64,000 nucleotides of DNA from the NCBI GenBank assembly GCA_000277545.1, contig AKXM01000026.1, positions 1 through 64,000 on the forward strand. The letters are read 5' to 3'. Below, piece by piece: positions 18,940-26,569 of this stretch. Position numbers and translations under genes: made by a program. The stretch's first letter is position 1, and each line of letters opens with the position of its first letter. The stretch is from Enterobacter sp. Ag1. GTDB lineage: Bacteria > Pseudomonadota > Gammaproteobacteria > Enterobacterales > Enterobacteriaceae. The notes under the pieces are model-generated. The model made no database searches. It was not told where the DNA came from and saw nothing but the letters and a program-made list of their open reading frames with translations.

Positions 18940-19833
18940 ATGGATCATCACTTACTGGCTATTCGGGTGTTTAATCGCGTGGTGGAAACCGGCGGGTTTA
19001 CCCGTGCCGCCGACTCTCTGAGTATGCCGAAAGCGACCGTCACTAAACTGATTCAAAATCTTGAAAACCACCTGCAGACCAAGCTGTTTCAGCGCACAAC
19101 CCGCAGCGTATCGGTCACCAAAGAGGGCGAATGCTACTACCGCCGCACCGTAAAATGGCTGGCCGACCTGGAGCAGATGGAAGGCAGCATGACCGAATCA
19201 CAAACCGAGCCTCAGGGCGTGCTGCGCGTGGATGTCGGTGGATCTTTCTCTCGCGAGATACTGATTCCCGCGCTGCCGGAATTTCTTGAACGCTACCCGG
19301 GTATCTCCATAGATCTTGGCGTCAGCGACCGACTGGTCGATTTAATCAACGACAATGCGGACTGCGTGATACGCAGCGGCCCACTGGTTGATTCCACGCT
19401 GATTGCCCGCCGCCTGTTTACTATGGACTGGGTTACCTGCGCCACGCCGGACTACTTTCAGCGCTACGGCACGCCTTCCCGGCCCGAAGAACTTGAACAG
19501 GGATACCCGCTGGCGCATTACCGCCACGCGCGCAATGACCGCATCTCTCCGCTGCGCTTTGTCGATCGGGGAAAAACCATCGAGATGCAGCACCGCTATC
19601 AGATTAGCGTCAACGAAAGTAACGCCCATCTCGCCATCGCGCTTTCCGGGGCGGCCTTAACCCAGGTCGTTCGCTTTGCCGCCCAGCCATATCTCGACAG
19701 CGGGAGGCTGGTCAGCGTGCTTGAGGCTTACCCACCGCCGCCGGAACAGATGTACCTGGTTTATCCTTCCAACCGCCACCTTAGCGCCAGGCTGCGGGTA
19801 TTTATTGAATGGGCCGTGGCGCGGTTTGCCTGA
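18940..19833 (+). CDS. LysR-family transcriptional regulator
   Basis: A 297-residue DNA-binding regulator. The winged helix-turn-helix occupies about residues 1-60 (FNRVVETGGFTRAADSLSMP and LIQNLENHLQTKLFQRTTRS), and the effector-binding domain follows from about 88 (GVLRVDVGGSFSREILIPAL). It resembles the large YafC/DmlR/PecT-like subgroup of LysR proteins, which often control neighbouring transporters. The start at 18940 has GAGG seven bases upstream; the frame is open from 18928 (MRTA extension), but that start lies inside the preceding terminator tail. The target is unknown; the MFS gene just upstream is the best guess. Confidence 0.85.
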   Translation: MDHHLLAIRVFNRVVETGGFTRAADSLSMPKATVTKLIQNLENHLQTKLFQRTTRSVSVTKEGECYYRRTVKWLADLEQMEGSMTESQTEPQGVLRVDVGGSFSREILIPALPEFLERYPGISIDLGVSDRLVDLINDNADCVIRSGPLVDSTLIARRLFTMDWVTCATPDYFQRYGTPSRPEELEQGYPLAHYRHARNDRISPLRFVDRGKTIEMQHRYQISVNESNAHLAIALSGAALTQVVRFAAQPYLDSGRLVSVLEAYPPPPEQMYLVYPSNRHLSARLRVFIEWAVARFA

Positions 19834-19888
19834 CCGGTGTAAAGACGCCACCTCACTTTTCCCCGCATAAAAATATGTTACTCTCCGC

Positions 19889-19900
19889 AGGGTTAACCCT
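19889..19900. promoter_or_regulatory. Perfect 12-bp palindrome upstream of the LacI-type gene
   Basis: AGGGTTAACCCT lies immediately before the GGAG ribosome site of the regulator gene. Position and symmetry fit an autoregulatory operator. Its sequence differs from the kgu operator at 20983, so recognition by the same protein is uncertain. Confidence 0.4.
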
Positions 19901-19912
19901 CTGGAGACGGCT

Positions 19913-20932
19913 ATGAACGGCAAGGCAGCGCGCCCTACGATAAGCGATGTCGCGAAAGCGGCGAAGACCGGGAAGACCAGCGTTTCCCGCTACCTTAACG
20001 GTGAGCAGAACGCGCTGTCTGATGACCTTCGTGGGCGCATTGAGCGCGCCATTGCCGAACTCGACTACCGCCCAAGCCAGATGGCGCGCGGCCTGAAGCG
20101 AGGGCGCACCCGCCTTATCGGGCTGATCATTGCCGACATCACCAATCCTTATTCCGTCGACGTGCTGAGCGGTATAGAAGCCGCTTGCCGCGAGAAAGGC
20201 TTTACGCCGCTGGTGTGTAACACCAACAACGAAGTGGATCAGGAACTGCACTACCTCGACCTGCTGCGCAGCTATCAGGTTGAGGGAATTGTGGTCAACG
20301 CGGTTGGGATGCGTGAAGAGGGGCTCAACCGCCTGCAACAGTCCGCCCTGCCGATGGTGCTTATCGACCGCAAAATCCCGGACTTTGCCTGTGACATGGT
20401 CGGGCTGGATAACATTCAGGCCGCAACAACCGCCACCGAACACCTCATCGAGCAGGGCTTCGAAGCTCTCCTTTTCCTGAGCGAACCGCTTGGCATGGTG
20501 AACACCCGCCATGAGCGGTTGCGAGCATTTCACAGCACATTAGGCCGCCATTCCGGCATAATTGCCGAAAATGCAGAAACACCGCTGCATGAAGCCGAAC
20601 TGATCGACAACACGCTTCGCGAGTTCCACTCCCGCCACCGCGGTATGCGTAAAGCGGTGATCTCCGCCAACGGGGCGCTAACGCTGCAGGTTGCCCGCGC
20701 AATGCGCCGCCTCGGCCTGAGCTGGGGCAGCGATATCGGCCTGCTGGGGTTTGATGAGCTGGAGTGGGCGGAACTTGCCGGCGTCGGCATCACCACCCTG
20801 AAGCAACCCACCTGGCAGATAGGCTACGCCGCGCTGGAGCAAGTTGTGAGGCGCATTGAAGGCACCGCTGAAACCGTACGTGAACAGCTATTCTCCGGCG
20901 AGCTTATCGTGCGCGGCTCCACCTCCCGCTAA
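19913..20932 (+). CDS. ptxS: LacI-family repressor, probable 2-ketogluconate regulator (PtxS-like)
   Basis: A 339-residue repressor. The N-terminal LacI helix-turn-helix is PTISDVAKAAKTGKTSVSRY (about 8-27) with hinge YRPSQMARGLKRGRT. A periplasmic-binding-like sugar domain follows from about residue 65 (LIGLIIADITNPYSVDVLSG). It lies directly upstream of, and in the same direction as, kguE-kguK-kguT, as ptxS does beside the kgu operon of Pseudomonas, where the repressor responds to 2-ketogluconate. A perfect palindrome with a central CG (20983-20996), the hallmark of LacI-family operators, lies between this gene and kguE. Assignment rests on family plus context. Confidence 0.75.
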   Translation: MNGKAARPTISDVAKAAKTGKTSVSRYLNGEQNALSDDLRGRIERAIAELDYRPSQMARGLKRGRTRLIGLIIADITNPYSVDVLSGIEAACREKGFTPLVCNTNNEVDQELHYLDLLRSYQVEGIVVNAVGMREEGLNRLQQSALPMVLIDRKIPDFACDMVGLDNIQAATTATEHLIEQGFEALLFLSEPLGMVNTRHERLRAFHSTLGRHSGIIAENAETPLHEAELIDNTLREFHSRHRGMRKAVISANGALTLQVARAMRRLGLSWGSDIGLLGFDELEWAELAGVGITTLKQPTWQIGYAALEQVVRRIEGTAETVREQLFSGELIVRGSTSR

Positions 20933-20982
20933 ATCTTTTGTTCGTGATGGCGCTCAAAAATTGGCAAGCAGGGTCTTTTCTT

Positions 20983-20996
20983 TGGAACCGGTTCCA
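20983..20996. promoter_or_regulatory. LacI-family operator upstream of kguE (PtxS-type)
   Basis: TGGAACCGGTTCCA is a perfect 14-bp palindrome with a central CG, 49 bases before the kguE start. The Pseudomonas PtxS operator is TGAAACCGGTTTCA, so ten bases form the shared core AACCGGTT with flanking variation. Confidence 0.8.
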
Positions 20997-21045
20997 TCTA
21001 GCGTAAATAACATCAGTCGTTCGTTGTTATCGCCTGGAGACCACC

Positions 21046-21795
21046 ATGCCGCGAAAAATTATTGTCGTCACCGCCGCCTACGGCCACGACCGCCTTGCCG
21101 CCCTCGGTGGCCAGCAGGCGGTGCTGCCGATCATTGCTGAAGCGGGGGCCGACGGCGTAGAAATCCGCCGCGAACTGTTCACCGCCACACAGCTGGATTT
21201 TCTGTCGACCGTGGCCGGAGAAATTACCCAGCACGGGCTTGAGGCCTGCTATTCCGCGCCGGAGCCGCTGTTCACGGGCGACGGCAAGCTAAACTCGCTG
21301 ATCCCTTCACTTCTGCAGGAAGCCCACCAGCTAAATGCCCGCTGGCTGAAGCTCTCTCTCGGGCAGTTCAACACCGCCCGGGCATTCGACACGCTAAAAC
21401 AGTGGCTCAGCGAAAGTCCCGTGGCACTGGTGGTGGAAAACGACCAAACCGACAGCGGCAAACTTGCGCCAATGCAGCGCTTCCAGGCCGCCTGTGGCGT
21501 TCACAACCTGCCGGTGACGCTCACCTTCGATATGGCCAACTGGCTGTGGGTGGACGACTCTCCACAGCAGGCCGCCCGCACGCTGGCACCTTCCGTGAGC
21601 TATATCCACGTCAAAACAGCGGTCGCCCAGCATAACCGCTACCGCGCTGTGGCGCTGGATGACGCCAGTTCAGACTGGAAAGGGCTGCTGAATATGCTGC
21701 CGCCAGATGCCCCACGCGGCATTGAGTTTCCGCTGGAAGGGCGAGACCTGGTCGCGGTTACCCGGCATTACGTCAATCTTTTACGCGAGGAATAA
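21046..21795 (+). CDS. kguE: KguE, sugar phosphate isomerase/epimerase-like (2-ketogluconate operon)
   Basis: A 249-residue TIM-barrel protein of the AP_endonuc_2 (xylose isomerase-like) superfamily. Visible strands include GADGVEIRRELF, AVVENDQT-like VALVVENDQTDSGKL (metal-site Glu), TLTFDMANWLWVDDS and YIHVKTA. In Pseudomonas kguE is the first gene of kguEKTD, with an imprecisely known function. GGAG lies six bases upstream of the ATG. It is followed by kguK with a two-base gap, so the genes are co-transcribed. Confidence 0.8.
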   Translation: MPRKIIVVTAAYGHDRLAALGGQQAVLPIIAEAGADGVEIRRELFTATQLDFLSTVAGEITQHGLEACYSAPEPLFTGDGKLNSLIPSLLQEAHQLNARWLKLSLGQFNTARAFDTLKQWLSESPVALVVENDQTDSGKLAPMQRFQAACGVHNLPVTLTFDMANWLWVDDSPQQAARTLAPSVSYIHVKTAVAQHNRYRAVALDDASSDWKGLLNMLPPDAPRGIEFPLEGRDLVAVTRHYVNLLREE

Positions 21796-21797
21796 CC

Positions 21798-22733
21798 ATG
21801 CATCAGCTGGATGTCATCACGATAGGTGAAGCGATGGCGATGTTTGTCGCCAGCGAAACCGGCGACCTTGCCGCCGCCGAACATTTTGTGAAACGCGCGG
21901 CTGGCGCGGAGTTAAATGTCGCCACGGGGCTGGCTCGCCTGGGCCTGAAGGTGGGCTGGGTAAGCCGCGTAGGCAACGACTCTTTTGGCCGCTACGTGCT
22001 GCAACAGCTGGCGAAAGAAAACATCAACAGCCGCGGAGTAACGGTCGATGAGCAGTACCGCACCGGTTTTCAGCTCAAATCCAAAGTCGAAGATGGAACC
22101 GATCCCATCGTGGAGTATTTCCGTAAAGACTCCGCCGCAAGCCACTTATCTGTGGCCGATTTCAACGAGGAGTACTTCCTCTCAGCGCGCCATCTGCACC
22201 TAAGCGGCGTGGCGGCGGCACTCTCTGACACGTCTCTGGCGCTGCTGAACCACGCGGCCAAAACCATGAAACAGCTGGGCAAAACGCTTTCCTTCGATCC
22301 GAATCTGCGCCCGGTGCTGTGGCGCAGCGAAGCCGCAATGGTGAAACAGCTTAATCAGCTGGCATTCCAGGCCGACTGGGTGCTGCCCGGCGTAAAAGAA
22401 GGCATTGTGCTAACAGGTCAAAACACACCTGAAGGGATCGCCGATTTTTATCTGCATCAGGGCGTGAAGGTCGTGGTGCTAAAAACCGGCGCAGACGGCG
22501 CCTGGTATAAAACCGCAGACGGCGAGAAAGGCGCAGTCGCGGCGGTAAAAGTGGAAAACGTAGTGGACACCGTGGGGGCCGGAGACGGCTTTGCGGTCGG
22601 GGTGATCAGCGCCCTGCTGGAAGGGAAATCTTTGCATCAGGCAGTCAGCCGGGGCAACAAAATCGGCTCACTGGCGATACAGGTCATCGGTGACAGCGAA
22701 GGGCTACCGACCCGAAGCGCACTGGGCGAATAA
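21798..22733 (+). CDS. kguK: 2-ketogluconate kinase KguK (PfkB family)
   Basis: A 311-residue cytoplasmic kinase predicted to convert 2-keto-D-gluconate to its 6-phosphate. PfkB signature 1 is visible as GAELNVATGLARLGLKVGWVSRVG (about residues 36-59), and signature 2 as DTVGAGDGFAVGVISALL with the catalytic Asp in GAGDGF (about 260). GAGGAATAACC precedes the ATG. The kinase family also contains KDG kinases (KdgK), so substrate is assigned from the operon: kguE upstream, an anion/sugar-acid MFS importer and a 2-keto-acid reductase downstream. Confidence 0.82.
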   Translation: MHQLDVITIGEAMAMFVASETGDLAAAEHFVKRAAGAELNVATGLARLGLKVGWVSRVGNDSFGRYVLQQLAKENINSRGVTVDEQYRTGFQLKSKVEDGTDPIVEYFRKDSAASHLSVADFNEEYFLSARHLHLSGVAAALSDTSLALLNHAAKTMKQLGKTLSFDPNLRPVLWRSEAAMVKQLNQLAFQADWVLPGVKEGIVLTGQNTPEGIADFYLHQGVKVVVLKTGADGAWYKTADGEKGAVAAVKVENVVDTVGAGDGFAVGVISALLEGKSLHQAVSRGNKIGSLAIQVIGDSEGLPTRSALGE

Positions 22734-22801
22734 CGCCAAATCCATCGCTCTGTCCCCTACAAACAAAGCGATACGGTTAACCTCAAGATAGAGGCACTCT
22801 C

Positions 22802-24085
22802 ATGAAAAACCAGACAATCGCGCCAAAGCGCTGGTGGTACATCATGCCTATCGTGTTTATCACGTATAGCCTGGCTTACCTCGACCGCGCCAATTTCAGC
22901 TTCGCTTCCGCCGCAGGCATCAACGACGACCTCGGCATCACCAAAGGCATTTCCTCGCTGCTGGGAGCCCTGTTCTTCCTCGGCTACTTCTTCTTCCAGA
23001 TCCCTGGCGCGATGTACGCCGAGCGCCGCAGCGTGCGTAAGCTTATCTTCGTCTGCCTGATTCTGTGGGGCGGCTGCGCCTCGCTGACCGGGGTGGTGAG
23101 CAACATTCCAATGCTGGCCGCCATCCGCTTTGTGCTCGGCGTGGTTGAAGCGGCGGTGATGCCAGCGATGCTGATTTATATCAGCAACTGGTTTACCAAA
23201 TCCGAACGCTCCCGCGCCAATACCTTCCTGATCCTCGGCAACCCGGTCACAGTGCTGTGGATGTCGGTTGTTTCCGGCTACCTGATTCAGGCCTTCGGCT
23301 GGCGTGAGATGTTTATCATCGAAGGGATCCCGGCGGTTATCTGGGCGTTTGCCTGGTGGATGCTGGTAAAAGATAAACCTGCCCAGGTGGGCTGGCTGTC
23401 CGACAGTGAAAAATCGGCCCTGCAGGCGCAGTTACAGAAAGAGCAGGAAGGCATCAAAGCCGTGCGTAACTACAGTGAAGCCTTCCGGTCACGTAACGTG
23501 GTTATTCTGTGCATGCAGTATTTTGCCTGGAGCATCGGGGTGTACGGTTTCGTGCTGTGGCTGCCATCGATTATCCGCAGCGCGGGCGCGTCAGGCATGG
23601 GAATGGTGGAAGTCGGCTGGCTCTCTTCCGTGCCTTATCTGGCCGCGACCATCGCGATGATCGCCGTCTCATGGGCGTCGGACAAAATGCAAAATCGGAA
23701 GCTGTTCGTCTGGCCACTGCTGCTGATTGGTGCCCTGGCGTTCCTCGGCTCATGGCTGGTCGGTGCCAACCATTTCTGGGTGTCCTATACGCTGCTGGTG
23801 ATTGCCGGGGCCGCGATGTACGCCCCTTATGGCCCCTTCTTCGCCATTATCCCGGAGATGCTACCGAAGAACGTTGCCGGCGGCGCGATGGCCTTAATCA
23901 ACAGCATGGGCGCGCTGGGCTCCTTCGTCGGCTCCTGGTTTGTGGGCTACCTGAACGGTGCCACCGGCAGCCCGGCGGCGTCCTATGTCTTTATGGGGCT
24001 GGCGCTGCTCGCCTCGGTATGGCTTACTCTGATTGTGAAGCCTGCTAATCATCAACAAATTCCGTCCGGCGCACATCACGCCTGA
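22802..24085 (+). CDS. kguT: 2-ketogluconate importer KguT (MFS, anion:cation symporter family)
   Basis: A 427-residue inner-membrane transporter with twelve hydrophobic segments. The ACS-family signature is clear at the N-terminus: YSLAYLDRANFSFA, then GYFFFQIPGAMYAERRSVRK. Loop 4-5 shows GVVEAAVMPAMLIYISNWFT. A central charged loop (about 195-220) separates the halves. Members carry glucarate, hexuronates, tartrate and related acids. The kgu context points to 2-ketogluconate. GAGG lies seven bases before the ATG. Confidence 0.82.
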   Translation: MKNQTIAPKRWWYIMPIVFITYSLAYLDRANFSFASAAGINDDLGITKGISSLLGALFFLGYFFFQIPGAMYAERRSVRKLIFVCLILWGGCASLTGVVSNIPMLAAIRFVLGVVEAAVMPAMLIYISNWFTKSERSRANTFLILGNPVTVLWMSVVSGYLIQAFGWREMFIIEGIPAVIWAFAWWMLVKDKPAQVGWLSDSEKSALQAQLQKEQEGIKAVRNYSEAFRSRNVVILCMQYFAWSIGVYGFVLWLPSIIRSAGASGMGMVEVGWLSSVPYLAATIAMIAVSWASDKMQNRKLFVWPLLLIGALAFLGSWLVGANHFWVSYTLLVIAGAAMYAPYGPFFAIIPEMLPKNVAGGAMALINSMGALGSFVGSWFVGYLNGATGSPAASYVFMGLALLASVWLTLIVKPANHQQIPSGAHHA

Positions 24086-24141
24086 CCCCGCGCCGGGCGC
24101 TCTGTCGCCCGGTTCGCGTTTAACCGAAAACGGAGAATCTC

Positions 24142-25116
24142 ATGAAGCCGTCCGTCATCCTCTACAAGGCACTGCCTGACAATCTGCTGTCCCGGCTTGA
24201 AAGCCACTTTACCGTCACCCAGCTTGACGATATCAGCCCGGAAACCGTGCAAGCGAACGCAGCGCTGTTTGCCAATGCGGAAGGTATCCTCGGCTCTGGC
24301 GGCAAGGTCGACGCAGCGTTTCTCGCGCATACGCCAAAGCTGCGGGCAGCTTCTACCGTTTCTGTCGGCTACGATAACTTTAATGTGGACGCCCTGAACG
24401 AACGCGGCGTTGTGCTGATGCACACCCCGACGGTGCTGACCGAAACCGTCGCCGATACCGCCATGGCGCTGATCCTGTCCAGCGCACGCCGCGTGGTGGA
24501 AGTCGCCGAGCGCGTGAAGGTCGGCGAATGGCAAAGCAGTATTGGCGCTGACTGGTTTGGTATCGACGTGCATCATAAAACGCTCGGTATTCTGGGCATG
24601 GGGCGCATCGGCCTGGCGCTGGCACAGCGCGCGCACTTCGGCTTCAGTATGCCAATTCTGTACAACGCCCGCCGCCATCATAAGGAAGCGGAAGAGCGCT
24701 TTAACGCTCGCTACTGCGACCTGGACACCCTGCTGGCCGAGTCTGATTTCGTTTGTATTCTGCTGCCGCTAAGCGACGAAACTCGTCACCTGATTGGTGC
24801 AGAGCAAATTGCGAAAATGAAATCTTCGGCCATTTTAATCAACGTCGGGCGCGGCCCGGTGGTGGACGAGAAAGCGCTGATTCAGGCGCTGGAAGAGGGA
24901 ATAATTCACGCCGCCGGGCTGGATGTCTTCGAACAGGAGCCGCTGCCGCTGGAGTCCCCGCTGCTCGGCATGCCGAATGTGGTCGCCCTGCCGCACATCG
25001 GCTCCGCTACCCATGAAACCCGCTACGGCATGGCGGAATGCGCGGTGGATAACCTGATTACCGCGCTGACCGGCAAGGTGGAAGTGAACTGCGTGAACCC
25101 GCAGGTACTGAAATAG
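24142..25116 (+). CDS. ghrB: Glyoxylate/hydroxypyruvate/2-ketogluconate reductase GhrB
   Basis: A 324-residue NAD(P)H-dependent D-2-hydroxyacid dehydrogenase. The nucleotide-binding motif is [14 protein letters not shown] (about 150-163). The catalytic Arg lies in SVGYDNF...NVGRGPVVD, Glu in GLDVFEQEP and His in [12 protein letters not shown]. The sequence closely follows E. coli GhrB (YiaE), which reduces glyoxylate, hydroxypyruvate and 2-ketogluconate. In E. coli ghrB sits next to yiaF, as here, so this is the ancestral locus with the kgu genes placed directly upstream. In the kgu operon it would supply the KguD activity, reduction of 6-phospho-2-ketogluconate. It has its own GGAG site, 56 bases after kguT. 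Confidence 0.93.
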   Translation: MKPSVILYKALPDNLLSRLESHFTVTQLDDISPETVQANAALFANAEGILGSGGKVDAAFLAHTPKLRAASTVSVGYDNFNVDALNERGVVLMHTPTVLTETVADTAMALILSSARRVVEVAERVKVGEWQSSIGADWFGIDVHHKTLGILGMGRIGLALAQRAHFGFSMPILYNARRHHKEAEERFNARYCDLDTLLAESDFVCILLPLSDETRHLIGAEQIAKMKSSAILINVGRGPVVDEKALIQALEEGIIHAAGLDVFEQEPLPLESPLLGMPNVVALPHIGSATHETRYGMAECAVDNLITALTGKVEVNCVNPQVLK

Positions 25117-25156
25117 TTTATTCGGCGGGCCAGAAAACGCTAGCCCGTCGAATAAA
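25117..25156 (+). terminator. Hairpin after ghrB
   Basis: TTTATTCGGCGGGC and GCCCGTCGAATAAA form a near-perfect inverted repeat starting at the ghrB stop. The U-tract is short, so termination may be partial or bidirectional. Confidence 0.65.
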
Positions 25157-25160
25157 TGAC

Positions 25161-25208
25161 ATTATGCCGGTATAGGGCGGACTCAGCCGAAGCCTTATAC
25201 CGCATAAT
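25161..25208. repeat. Second long inverted repeat downstream of ghrB
   Basis: ATTATGCCGGTATAGGGC (25161-25178) pairs with GCCTTATACCGCATAAT (25192-25208) around a 13-base loop with few mismatches. It lies at the border between the conserved ghrB end and the accessory three-gene module and could be a terminator or a boundary remnant. Confidence 0.55.
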
Positions 25209-25284
25209 CATTTCCTGAATTTATGTTTGCTCGCATATAAATATAATTATTTTATCAATAATCCACGGCAGATTCCCCTGCACC

Positions 25285-25473
25285 TCACCATCTTAAGTAT
25301 CTGGCAACGATATAAATCATAAATATGGCGAAAACACCAACAGGCCAGATGGGGCCATCAGGGAAAAAATAGACCCAGAGAATAGCGAACAAGGCCGTTG
25401 ATGCTGTTGGAATACAGGGAAAAAATAAAGATCTAAAAAGTCGTTTAAAAAATCGTTTAATCACATTCATCAT
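25285..25473 (-). CDS. Small membrane protein, paralogue B of a tandem pair (candidate immunity protein)
   Basis: A 62-residue protein with a basic amphipathic N-terminus (NVIKRFFKRLFRSLFFP) and two hydrophobic segments around a short turn with the shared motif YFFPDGPIWPVGVF. It is a clear paralogue of the 62-residue protein encoded 35 bases upstream in the same direction, and both begin MMN and end in RYL[RK]W. No family is recognised. Size, topology and position behind a larger membrane-active-looking protein suggest an inner-membrane immunity protein, by inference only. Confidence 0.65.
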   Translation of the reverse strand: MMNVIKRFFKRLFRSLFFPCIPTASTALFAILWVYFFPDGPIWPVGVFAIFMIYIVARYLRW

Positions 25474-25507
25474 AGTTATCGAATAGCAAGGTAAAATACA
25501 ATATAAT

Positions 25508-25696
25508 TTACCATTTCAAGTAACGAACAGTTATATAAACCATAAGTATAAAGAAAACACCAACAGGCCAGATGGGGCCATCAGGAAAAAAATAGACAAG
25601 AACCACGGCAAACAAGAATGTTGCCGCTGTTGGGATGTACGGAGAGAATAAAGATTTTAAAAATCGCTTAAGAAGTCTTTTTATAATATTCATCAT
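25508..25696 (-). CDS. Small membrane protein, paralogue A of a tandem pair (candidate immunity protein)
   Basis: A 62-residue protein with a Lys/Arg-rich N-terminus (NIIKRLLKRFLKSLF) and two hydrophobic segments carrying YFFPDGPIWPVGVF. Its start lies two bases after the stop of the upstream 230-residue gene, so the genes are very likely co-translated. This copy sits closest to the putative toxin and would be the primary immunity gene; the second copy downstream is a tandem duplicate whose encoded protein differs at about one third of positions. Confidence 0.68.
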   Translation of the reverse strand: MMNIIKRLLKRFLKSLFSPYIPTAATFLFAVVLVYFFPDGPIWPVGVFFILMVYITVRYLKW

Positions 25697-25698
25697 AG

Positions 25699-26391
25699 TT
25701 ATCGAACCATGCTAGTGATAATGTCGATAATTTCGTCATCTGATGTCCAAACTACATCTCGTGCACGAGAATATTGAAACAATGGCTCAATCAGAAAGTA
25801 CATCATCTCCAGATCTTGCGCGTATAGCGCTGAATAGTAACCTGGATAAGCGGCACGAAGCCGATGGGCGCTTTCTGCTGCTCTCTGGACGACACCATAC
25901 ATAGTCGCACCCATCGCCACTCTATTTGCTGTATGCCCAGCAAATATACTCACACCTTGTCTTGCGCCCATTCCAAAAGCAACTGTGCTCGCAACCATTA
26001 ATGCGAGTCCGTGGCTGGTAAGTGTGTTGGACGCAATACGGGCATTTACAGCCATCAGTTTTTTCTGGATGTATTGTAATTGCTCAGATGTCCTAAATTT
26101 AATAAGATTAACAAAATAAATTTCCAACATATCACCAATGACGCCACCATTCTTTAACAGATAAATAACACCCTTAGTAAATCTGATATCTTCAGTTTTT
26201 TGCTGCTGGCACACATCCTGGTATTCTTCAGTAAAGCAGGATGTGTAATACAAAGCCCGCGTTGCCCCCGCGCCAATGGTTTCAATCTGATGTGAGACTG
26301 CTTTCCGAACCCCAATGACTGCACGATCAAGCTTTTGAGCAAGAATTTTATTTGACTGCAGATAACTAATAACGTCATTTCTGTAAAACAT
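25699..26391 (-). CDS. Uncharacterised protein with hydrophobic Gly/Ala segments, candidate pore-forming effector (Ssp6-like)
   Basis: A protein of 230 residues from ATG 26391 (GGAG nine bases upstream); the frame is open to 26454 with only a TTG and no ribosome site. No signal peptide is seen. The N-terminal half is helical with scattered charges and Cys residues. A central hydrophobic, glycine-rich stretch (GLALMVASTVAFGMGARQGV and a following ATMYGVV) could insert in a membrane. The C-terminus is acidic (DDEIIDIITS). Together with two tandem small membrane proteins encoded immediately downstream, the layout resembles a toxin with duplicated immunity, such as the Ssp6/Sip6 ion-selective pore effector pair of Serratia. 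That link is from memory of size, topology and gene order, not from an alignment. It sits as an insertion between ghrB and yiaF and is A+T-richer than both. Confidence 0.6.
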   Translation of the reverse strand: MFYRNDVISYLQSNKILAQKLDRAVIGVRKAVSHQIETIGAGATRALYYTSCFTEEYQDVCQQQKTEDIRFTKGVIYLLKNGGVIGDMLEIYFVNLIKFRTSEQLQYIQKKLMAVNARIASNTLTSHGLALMVASTVAFGMGARQGVSIFAGHTANRVAMGATMYGVVQRAAESAHRLRAAYPGYYSALYAQDLEMMYFLIEPLFQYSRARDVVWTSDDEIIDIITSMVR

Positions 26392-26519
26392 ACATAGCCG
26401 CTCCGTGCTAATTATTAAGTCCTTTTTAAAAGGGTATATTTTAAAATCCGGCAAGTAAATAAAAAGCGTTTATTAAATAACCCAGCCGGCCATCCTTTTA
26501 TCGAGAATATCAGCCATAA

Positions 26520-26556
26520 TAAAAGCGGAGTCGCCGTGAAGCGCTCCGCCTTTTCT
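26520..26556 (-). terminator. Rho-independent terminator of yiaF
   Basis: Read on the minus strand, GGCGGAGCGC and the opposing CTCCGC arm form a stem followed by TTTTATT, just past the yiaF stop. Confidence 0.75.
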
Positions 26557-26569
26557 TAGTGCCTAAAAC

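Noticed and set aside
24142-25116. Naming the reductase kguD
   Set aside because: The sequence and synteny (followed by yiaF/yiaG) are those of E. coli ghrB; the kgu role is an inferred extra function.
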